DNA of 64,000 nucleotides from positions 1 to 64,000 of the forward strand of contig CAMIOS010000005.1 in the NCBI GenBank assembly GCA_946222995.1, in the 5' to 3' direction. The DNA comes from an uncultured Enhydrobacter sp. (GTDB lineage: Bacteria > Pseudomonadota > Gammaproteobacteria > Pseudomonadales > Moraxellaceae). How positions within the stretch are numbered: the stretch's first letter is position 1; every line of letters begins with the position of its first letter. Of the stretch, positions 44,100 through 50,405 are shown piece by piece. Position numbers and translations under genes: made by a program. The notes below the pieces were generated by a model that was not told where the DNA came from, searched no databases, and saw only the letters and a list, made by a program, of their open reading frames with translations.

Positions 44100-44876
44100 A
44101 TGACTCAACACGCTAACTCGCAGGTTGCCCTAAGCATGACAAATATTGACATTACCGCAAATTCCAACCTTTTTTCACCCCAGCACTATCAATGGCATAT
44201 CTGTGGGGAAAACTGCTTGACTTTATTGTTACCCAAACCTGTCACCTTAGAACAACAGCAACTTTGTTGGGGGTTGGCAGAGCAAGTAATGCAAACAGAT
44301 GGCATTAAGCAGTGGGTAATCGAAACGGTTGTCGGGATGAATACCTTAAGTGTGTATTGTCACGAGTTGACTGCCAAGCAGTTGTTGCTATTAAAGGAAC
44401 AGCTTGAAACAATAACCCAAAACAATCAGTCTATCAAACAAATTCAAGGTCAGCATATCGAGATTCCCGTACGTTACGGCGGCGAATATGGACCTGATCT
44501 AAGTAATTTGGCAAAACAAAAAAACATGACGGTCAAAGAATTGGTGGAACGTCATACCGCACCGATTTATACTGTATATTTTATTGGGTTTCAGCCTGGT
44601 TTTCCGTATTTGGGCGGCTTGCCTGCCGAGCTGTGTGCGCCACGCCACACCACACCACGCCTGCAAGTGCCAGCCGGTTCGGTGGGCATTGGCGGCGAGC
44701 AAACAGGGATTTATCCATTTGCCTCACCGGGTGGCTGGCAGTTATTGGGTCAGACCGACTTGCCACTGTTTAACCTAGACAACTTAGATAACCAAGATAA
44801 CGGGCAGCCCACCTTGTTACAAGCAGGGGATACGCTTAGTTTTGTGGCGATTGAGGTGATTGAGGATAGTCTATGA
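44100..44876 (+). CDS. pxpB: 5-oxoprolinase subunit B (KipI/AHS1 family)
   Basis: 258 residues, with PVRYGGEYGPDLSNLA, YFIGFQPGFPYLGGLP and the Pro/Gly-rich VPAGSVGIGGEQTGIYP and SPGGWQLLGQT signatures of the KipI/AHS1 fold. With PxpC and PxpA it forms the ATP-dependent prokaryotic 5-oxoprolinase opening 5-oxoproline to glutamate. The same fold is half of the carboxyltransferase domain of urea carboxylase. The start is the ATG at 44100 or at 44136. It overlaps pxpC by four bases. Confidence 0.93.
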   Translation: MTQHANSQVALSMTNIDITANSNLFSPQHYQWHICGENCLTLLLPKPVTLEQQQLCWGLAEQVMQTDGIKQWVIETVVGMNTLSVYCHELTAKQLLLLKEQLETITQNNQSIKQIQGQHIEIPVRYGGEYGPDLSNLAKQKNMTVKELVERHTAPIYTVYFIGFQPGFPYLGGLPAELCAPRHTTPRLQVPAGSVGIGGEQTGIYPFASPGGWQLLGQTDLPLFNLDNLDNQDNGQPTLLQAGDTLSFVAIEVIEDSL

Positions 44877-45886
44877 AAATAACAGCAATAACCGGTATGG
44901 CCAGTGTACAAGATTTGGGTCGCTATGGTCAGCGCAAATATGGGATTGGTGTTAATGGCGCGATGGACCAGTGGGCGCTCAAGGCGGGCAATGCGTTACT
45001 TAATAATGATGAAAATACCGCAGCGATAGAAGTCACGCTTGGCGGTATCAGTGTCGAATTTGAGCAAAACGATGTGGATGCGACCACCGGCGAATTGGCA
45101 ATTTGTGTGACAGGGGCATTGTACGAGATGTATCTTGTGGATCATGCCACCACGCCAAACCCAAAGCGACAACGCATTGCCAATGGCTGGCGAGTGACGG
45201 TTCAAGCAGGACAAACGCTTGAGCTTAAGCGAGCCATCCAAGGCATGCACGCTTATATCTGTATCCAAGGCGGCTTGCAGGTGCAAGCGGTATTAGGTTC
45301 GGCAAGCACCAATACCAAAGCAGAATTTGGCGGCTATCAAGGGCGGTTTTTGGCAGTGGGGGATCACCTAACGGTGGCAAATGTCGCTCGTCCGTCTTTG
45401 TCTCGCCTCGGCATAGCCCCATTTGTAGACAATCATGCCAATCAAGCTGAGGGTCAACCAACCCATCGGCTGATTCGGGTCATTAAAAATAGTGAATATG
45501 AGAATTTCACCCCCGATGCCATTGCCCATTTTACTAAGCAGCCTTACAAGCTATCAAGCAGCAGCAACCGCATGGGCTATCGCCTTGAAGGGGCACAGCC
45601 GTTAACATTGACCATGCCATTACAGATGAATTCGCACGGGGTGGATGTGGGTATGATTCAAGTACCTCCCCAAGGACAGCCCATTGTGCTTATGGCAGAT
45701 AGCCAAACCACAGGCGGCTATCCCAAAATTGCCAGCGTTATCCAAGCGGATATTGGCGAATTTGCCCAGTTACGCTTTGGGCAGTCGTGCCAATTTGTGT
45801 GGGTGGCACTTGACCAAGCCATCGAAGCCAAACAAGCTCGAGAGCGATATATCAACCAAATTAAAGCCTTTGCACAAGGACAGTGA
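44873..45886 (+). CDS. pxpC: 5-oxoprolinase subunit C (KipA/AHS2 family)
   Basis: 337 residues of the biotin-dependent carboxyltransferase/KipA family: ITGMASVQDLGRYGQRKYGI, GAMDQWALKAGNALL, SSSSNRMGYRLEG, the HGVDVGMIQVPPQGQPIVLM segment and TTGGYPKIASVI. It pairs with PxpB; the PxpB-PxpC pair corresponds to the carboxyltransferase part of urea amidolyase. ATGA overlap with pxpB; pxpA begins three bases after its stop. Confidence 0.93.
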   Translation: MKITAITGMASVQDLGRYGQRKYGIGVNGAMDQWALKAGNALLNNDENTAAIEVTLGGISVEFEQNDVDATTGELAICVTGALYEMYLVDHATTPNPKRQRIANGWRVTVQAGQTLELKRAIQGMHAYICIQGGLQVQAVLGSASTNTKAEFGGYQGRFLAVGDHLTVANVARPSLSRLGIAPFVDNHANQAEGQPTHRLIRVIKNSEYENFTPDAIAHFTKQPYKLSSSSNRMGYRLEGAQPLTLTMPLQMNSHGVDVGMIQVPPQGQPIVLMADSQTTGGYPKIASVIQADIGEFAQLRFGQSCQFVWVALDQAIEAKQARERYINQIKAFAQGQ

Positions 45887-45888
45887 CC

Positions 45889-46668
45889 ATGAACCAACCA
45901 GATTTTTTAGCCAATTCTCAAACAGCATTAACCATTGACTTAAACGCTGACGTTGCCGAAGGCTGTGGACAAGACGATAAACTGATGCGCATTGTCAGCT
46001 CAGCAAATATCTGCTGTGGGCTACACGCCGGATCGCCAAGCGAAATGCTTAAAATTCTAAAACTTGCTAAACAACACGGCGTGCGAGTGGGTGCTCACCC
46101 AAGTTTTGATGACAGAGAAAATTTTGGGCGCAGTAATCAACAGCTACCCGATGACGAATTACAAGCCGTATTATTGTACCAACTTGGCGCTATCACTGCC
46201 CTTTGTGATTGGGTCGGCGTCACGCTCGAATATGTCAAACCGCATGGCGCACTCTACAACCAAGCCGCTAAAGACGCCCATTTAGCCAACTTGATTGCTG
46301 CAACGATTAAACAATTTAACCCCAAACTAGCTTTAATGGGCTTATCAGGTAGCGAGTTGATCAAAGCTGCCCACGCTCATGGATTGGTCGCAGAATCTGA
46401 AGTATTTGCCGACCGCAGGTACGAAGACAATGGGGCATTGGTCGCGCGTAGCCAAGCCAATGCGGTGATTGCCAGTGATGAGGAAGCCCTCGCCCAAGTG
46501 CTACATATGGTCAAAAATCACATGGTCACCAGTGTCAATGGCAAAAATATTGCCGTACAAGCTGACAGCGTGTGTCTGCATGGTGACAGTGAGCATGCAG
46601 TACAATTTGCCAAACAGATTCAAACCACCTTACAGCAACAACAAATCGCCATTACGGCAACCAAATAA
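45889..46668 (+). CDS. pxpA: 5-oxoprolinase subunit A (LamB/YcsF family)
   Basis: About 259 residues. Signature IDLNADVAEGCGQDDKLM, SANICCGLHAG, GAHPSFDDRENFGR, VKPHGALYNQAAKD and the C-terminal VCLHGDSEHAV mark the LamB/YcsF deacetylase-like fold, the third obligatory subunit of PxpABC. Most relatives have GE (EGFG/ESFG) where this has EGCG. The ATG at 45889 has AAGGA eight bases upstream; a GTG two codons earlier is less likely. Confidence 0.94.
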   Translation: MNQPDFLANSQTALTIDLNADVAEGCGQDDKLMRIVSSANICCGLHAGSPSEMLKILKLAKQHGVRVGAHPSFDDRENFGRSNQQLPDDELQAVLLYQLGAITALCDWVGVTLEYVKPHGALYNQAAKDAHLANLIAATIKQFNPKLALMGLSGSELIKAAHAHGLVAESEVFADRRYEDNGALVARSQANAVIASDEEALAQVLHMVKNHMVTSVNGKNIAVQADSVCLHGDSEHAVQFAKQIQTTLQQQQIAITATK

Positions 46669-46711
46669 CGTAGCCAATATTACCTAAATGACTCAACTGA
46701 CAAGGCATTTT

Positions 46712-47146
46712 ATGGATATCCAAAAAATTCAAGACATCGTCAATTTGGTTGCTAATAGCCAAGTGGCAGAAGTAGCACTCACCCAACAGGATGGTAGTAT
46801 TCGTATCAAAAATAACTTACAAGCCGCTGTGTTGCCGCGTGAAAATCTAGTACCCAACGCCAGCTCAAGCGCTCAGCTAGCGCCCAATTTATCCGATGAG
46901 GCCAATTCAATCACCCTTCAATCCAAGCATATCGGCAAATTAAAATTGGCAGATGATGCTATCAGCGAGCCGCTCGTTAAAGTGGGTGATATGGTTAAAG
47001 AAGGCGATACCATTGGGTATGTTGCCGCTTTAGCCCAATTAAATCCCATCATTGCTGATAAATCGGGAGTCGTGCGTGAAATTTTGCTAGCGCAAAATGC
47101 CACCGTTGAGTATGGCACGCCCATCATGCACTTAAAAAGCAATTAA
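46712..47146 (+). CDS. AccB-like protein without a biotinylation lysine
   Basis: 144 residues. The N-terminal MDIQKIQDIVNLVANSQVAE and linker match AccB, and the C-terminal domain has the biotinyl-domain fold (VGDMVKEGDTIGYV ... NPIIADKSGVVREILL). Where a carrier has EAMKMMN this protein reads AALAQLN, so the acceptor lysine is Ala108 and the Glu and both Met are lost. It therefore cannot be biotinylated. I chose the ATG at 46712 (AAGG upstream) over 46688. Last gene of the pxp operon. A structural or inhibitory partner of the real carrier is my best guess. Confidence 0.85.
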   Translation: MDIQKIQDIVNLVANSQVAEVALTQQDGSIRIKNNLQAAVLPRENLVPNASSSAQLAPNLSDEANSITLQSKHIGKLKLADDAISEPLVKVGDMVKEGDTIGYVAALAQLNPIIADKSGVVREILLAQNATVEYGTPIMHLKSN

Positions 47147-47180
47147 TGGCGAGCAACTTGGCAACACATGGCGTTAATCC

Positions 47181-47216
47181 GTTGTATTAAGGGCATGTTG
47201 TATTAGAAAAGGGCAT
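47181..47216 (+). repeat. Adjacent direct repeat
   Basis: GTTGTATTAAGGGCAT (47181-47196) is followed directly by GTTGTATTAGAAAAGGGCAT (47197-47216), the same unit with four extra bases, in the gap between the pxp operon and fumC. It looks like a small tandem duplication. No gene or clear terminator is visible in this 210-base gap; TATAAT at 47308-47313 may be a fumC -10 box. Confidence 0.7.
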
Positions 47217-47356
47217 TACGTTACTTGCAGTATGTGATTTTTTACAGGATTGCAACGCACATTCAACCCACGATATACCCATAAACGTGTTATGGTGGCT
47301 TTAAAAATATAATAACTTATTTAAAGATAGCCACTCACCTTTAAACAATAGGGAAA

Positions 47357-48772
47357 ATGATGATGCAAACCATAAATTCTTCTGACCAATTTCGTAGTGA
47401 AAAAGACACCATGGGCAATGTTAATGTGCCTGCCAATGCCTATTGGGGCGCACAGACCGAACGCAGTCGCAATAACTTTAAAATCGGTGGTGAAACCCTA
47501 CCACAGCCACTCATCGAAGCGATGGCAATCGTCAAAAAAGCCGCCGCCATCACCAATCAACAACTCGATCGGATCAGCCTTGAGAAAAAAGAGTTGATCG
47601 TACAAGCCGCCGATGAAATTATCAATGGCAAACTGCGTGACCAATTCCCGCTTGTTGTGTGGCAAACAGGCTCTGGCACCCAGTCAAATATGAATATGAA
47701 TGAAGTCATTGCCAACCGTGCCAACGAAATCGCAGGCAAGGATAAAGGCAGTTATCAGCCCATTCACCCCAATGACGATGTAAATCACGCCCAATCCACC
47801 AATGACAGCTTCCCGACTGCGATTCGAGTGGCAGCGGCTCGTCAAATAACCGATGCCTTGATACCTGCAGTCAAACAGTTACGAGATACCCTTGATAAAA
47901 AATCGCAAGACTTCGCAGACATTGTCAAAATTGGACGCACCCATTTACAAGACGCCACGCCATTAACCTTGGGTCAAGAATTTAGCGGCTATGTCAGCCA
48001 ATTAAATCACGCCTTGACTCGGCTCGATGCGGCGTTACAAGGACTTTATGAGTTGCCATTAGGCGGTACGGCAGTCGGCACAGGGTTAAACGCGCATCCT
48101 GAGTATGCCGTAACTGTCGCCAAAACCTTGGCAGAATTAACCCACATTCCATTTGTCACCGCGCCCAATAAGTTTGAAGCCCTAGCCAGTCGAGATGCCG
48201 AAGTGTTTGCCTCGGGGGCATTAAAAACCTTGGCGGCTAGCTTAAATAAAATCGCCAATGATGTGCGCTGGTTAGCATCAGGTCCTCGCTGTGGTATTGG
48301 TGAGCTAAAAATTCCTGAAAATGAGCCAGGTTCATCTATCATGCCAGGCAAAGTCAATCCCACCCAATCTGAAGCCATGACCATGGTGGTCGCTCAAGTT
48401 ATGGGCAATGATGTCACCATCAATCTTGCGGGGGCATCGGGCAATTTTGAATTAAATGTGTTTATGCCTGTTATCGGCTATAACTTGTTGCAATCGATTC
48501 GTCTATTGACGGATGTATGTGATAGTTTTAACGCGCATTGTGCGGTGGGTATTGAGCCAGTCAAAGAAAAAATTGACCATTATTTGCACAATTCGTTGAT
48601 GCTCGTTACAGCCCTTAATCGCCATGTTGGCTATGAAAATGCCGCAAAAATTGCCAAAACTGCTTATAAGGAAAATAAAACCTTAAAACAAGTGGCTGTC
48701 GAACTTGGGTTGATGAATTCTGAGCAATTTGATGACTGGGTGAAACCTGAAGACATGATTGCGCCAAAATAA
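47357..48772 (+). CDS. fumC: Fumarate hydratase class II
   Basis: Oxygen-stable, iron-free fumarase of the citric acid cycle. About 469-471 residues with DTMGNVNVPANAYWGAQTER, TGSGTQSNMNMNEV, GRTHLQDATPLTLGQE and the superfamily signature GSSIMPGKVNPTQSE. Three ATGs in a row leave the start ambiguous; the third (47363) has the best spacing to AGGG. Own transcript, closed by a strong terminator. Confidence 0.97.
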   Translation: MMMQTINSSDQFRSEKDTMGNVNVPANAYWGAQTERSRNNFKIGGETLPQPLIEAMAIVKKAAAITNQQLDRISLEKKELIVQAADEIINGKLRDQFPLVVWQTGSGTQSNMNMNEVIANRANEIAGKDKGSYQPIHPNDDVNHAQSTNDSFPTAIRVAAARQITDALIPAVKQLRDTLDKKSQDFADIVKIGRTHLQDATPLTLGQEFSGYVSQLNHALTRLDAALQGLYELPLGGTAVGTGLNAHPEYAVTVAKTLAELTHIPFVTAPNKFEALASRDAEVFASGALKTLAASLNKIANDVRWLASGPRCGIGELKIPENEPGSSIMPGKVNPTQSEAMTMVVAQVMGNDVTINLAGASGNFELNVFMPVIGYNLLQSIRLLTDVCDSFNAHCAVGIEPVKEKIDHYLHNSLMLVTALNRHVGYENAAKIAKTAYKENKTLKQVAVELGLMNSEQFDDWVKPEDMIAPK

Positions 48773-48786
48773 GCTTTAAGTAAAAC

Positions 48787-48820
48787 AAAAAAGCCAATCG
48801 ATATATCGGTTGGCTTTTTT
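48787..48820. terminator. Bidirectional terminator between fumC and bacterioferritin
   Basis: 15-bp stem AAAAAAGCCAATCGA / TCGGTTGGCTTTTTT (one G-U pair) with loop TATA. Flanking A and T runs serve both convergent genes. Confidence 0.92.
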
Positions 48821-48835
48821 GGTAAAATAAAAATA

Positions 48836-49306
48836 TTAATCGTCTAATAATGACTGCATATATTTTTCTATCCCCATTCGCTCAATCAATGCTTGCTGGG
48901 TTTCAAGCCAATCCATATATTCTTCGCTACCGTCTTTGAGTTTGACAAGTAATTGACGAGAAACAAAGTCGCTTTGGGCTTCGCACACGGCAATAGCGTC
49001 TTTGATCACTTGGGTTTTTTGGCTTTCAAGTCGCAAATCACAGGCCAACACCTCTGCCACATTTTCACCAATCAACAATTTGCCCAGTTCTTGCAAATTG
49101 GGCAACCCTTCAAGCATCAAGATACGCTCGATTAAATCGTCCGCCCATTTCATCTCATGAATTGATTGATGATAAAGCTTATCATTGAGTTCGTGAAAGC
49201 CCCAATTTTTGGCAATACGGGCATGTAAAAAATACTGATTAATAGCGATTAACGATTGCCCTAATACTTGGTTTAGGATACGTAAAATTTGTTTGTCGGC
49301 TTGCAT
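48836..49306 (-). CDS. Bacterioferritin, haem-binding (beta-type) subunit
   Basis: Four-helix ferritin, 156 residues. In E. coli numbering the haem ligand Met52 is kept (HEMKWADD), but the di-iron ferroxidase site is broken: Glu18 to Ser, His54 to Trp, Glu127 to Ser and His130 to Tyr; only Glu51 and Glu94 remain. It should bind haem at dimer interfaces but not oxidise iron. It lies 60 bases after a paralogue with the opposite set of residues, so the two probably co-assemble into a mixed 24-mer. Confidence 0.93.
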   Translation of the reverse strand: MQADKQILRILNQVLGQSLIAINQYFLHARIAKNWGFHELNDKLYHQSIHEMKWADDLIERILMLEGLPNLQELGKLLIGENVAEVLACDLRLESQKTQVIKDAIAVCEAQSDFVSRQLLVKLKDGSEEYMDWLETQQALIERMGIEKYMQSLLDD

Positions 49307-49366
49307 GATAGCTTCCTTTGGTTACTAGTATTTGCAGGTGATCGTGATTTTTAGGTCAATGTACGA

Positions 49367-49846
49367 CTAAGCATCGACATCGCCAAGTTGTGACTGCAAA
49401 TAGTTCGGCAAGCCAATCATCTCAATTAAGCGTAATTGCTGTTCTAGCCAATGGGCGTGGTCTTCTTCGGTATCGACAAGCTGCGCTACCAAGATTTCAC
49501 GGGTGACGTAATCTTGTTCTTCTTCACACAGCTTGATGCCGTCTTTGAGGTGTTGGCGTACTGTATATTCTAGCTCAAGGTCGGCTTTGAGCATGGATGG
49601 CACATCGGTGCCAATCGTGATATCCGCCACCTTCATATTGGGCGTGCCTTCTAGCATCAACACCCGATTAATTAAAGCGCGAGCATGGTCGGTTTCTTCT
49701 TCCATCTCATGGTGCATACGCGTGTAAAGCTTAAGATAGTGCCACTCATGATACAGTTGGGCATGAATAAAATACTGATCACGTGCCCCAAGCTCACCAC
49801 CAATCAAAAAATTCAAATAATCGACTACCCGTTGACTGCCTTTCAT
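49367..49846 (-). CDS. Bacterioferritin, ferroxidase (alpha-type) subunit
   Basis: 159 residues. Ferroxidase ligands Glu18 (GGELGARDQYF), Glu51 and His54 (EEETDHAR), the helix-C Glu (LELEY) and the EEDH pair of helix D are all present. The haem ligand equivalent to Met52 is Thr, so it should oxidise and store iron but not hold haem in a self-pair. It complements the downstream subunit. The 177-base gap from bfd has a weak Fur-like match at 49953-49971 (about 13 of 19 bases). Confidence 0.93.
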   Translation of the reverse strand: MKGSQRVVDYLNFLIGGELGARDQYFIHAQLYHEWHYLKLYTRMHHEMEEETDHARALINRVLMLEGTPNMKVADITIGTDVPSMLKADLELEYTVRQHLKDGIKLCEEEQDYVTREILVAQLVDTEEDHAHWLEQQLRLIEMIGLPNYLQSQLGDVDA

Positions 49847-50023
49847 ATCATTTTCCTAACCATGATTAATCAATAAGGATTTATGGTAAGGCAATCGACA
49901 GGCAAAGGCAATGACCAACTGCGACAAAAATGTAGCTATCATCAATCGCAACGATAACAAGAATGATTGTATTTTTAACGTTGATTAAGCAGACACAAGG
50001 AAGAAAAGTTGCAAATATGAAGA

Positions 50024-50227
50024 TTAAGCAACTTCAATATATAAATGAGCGTGCGATTTAACTTGTCGAGCATGGTCTTCAAGATAGGATTCAATCATCG
50101 GTTGACAGCCACCACAGCAAGTCGCCACATCAAGCTCAGCTTGTAGCGACGCTAGCGTATCATGACCTTGGGCAATGGCAGTTTTGATTTGGCTTTCTTT
50201 GACTGCGTTACAGATACAGACGAACAT
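50024..50227 (-). CDS. bfd: Bacterioferritin-associated ferredoxin
   Basis: 67-residue 2Fe-2S protein that reduces haem in bacterioferritin to release stored iron. Cysteine pattern CICNAV near the start and CCGGCQPMIE in the middle (CxC ... CxxC) matches BFD-type 2Fe-2S domains. AAGGAT precedes the ATG. Placed upstream of the two bacterioferritin genes on the same strand, with a strong Fur box in front. Confidence 0.93.
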   Translation of the reverse strand: MFVCICNAVKESQIKTAIAQGHDTLASLQAELDVATCCGGCQPMIESYLEDHARQVKSHAHLYIEVA

Positions 50228-50280
50228 GGCAAATCCTTATTAATTTAAGACAAGACTATCACTGATGGTGCTGCAAATAT

Positions 50281-50299
50281 AATAATGATAATTATTCTT
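50281..50299 (-). promoter_or_regulatory. Fur box upstream of bfd
   Basis: AATAATGATAATTATTCTT matches the 19-base Fur consensus GATAATGATAATCATTATC at 15 positions. It lies 54 bases before the bfd start. Iron-replete Fur would repress bfd, as expected for an iron-mobilising ferredoxin. Confidence 0.75.
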
Positions 50300-50352
50300 A
50301 TTTTCAATCACAAAGTAGCAAAATTTGCTAAAATTTCGCTAAGCGCTTTATC

Positions 50353-50390
50353 AAAAAAAATAGCAACCGCGCGTTGTATCGGTTGCTATT
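50353..50390 (-). terminator. Terminator after plsB
   Basis: On the minus strand a perfect 11-bp stem AATAGCAACCG / CGGTTGCTATT with a 10-base loop is followed by a T-run, directly past the plsB stop. Confidence 0.88.
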
Positions 50391-50405
50391 AGCGTTAAAG
50401 GATAT

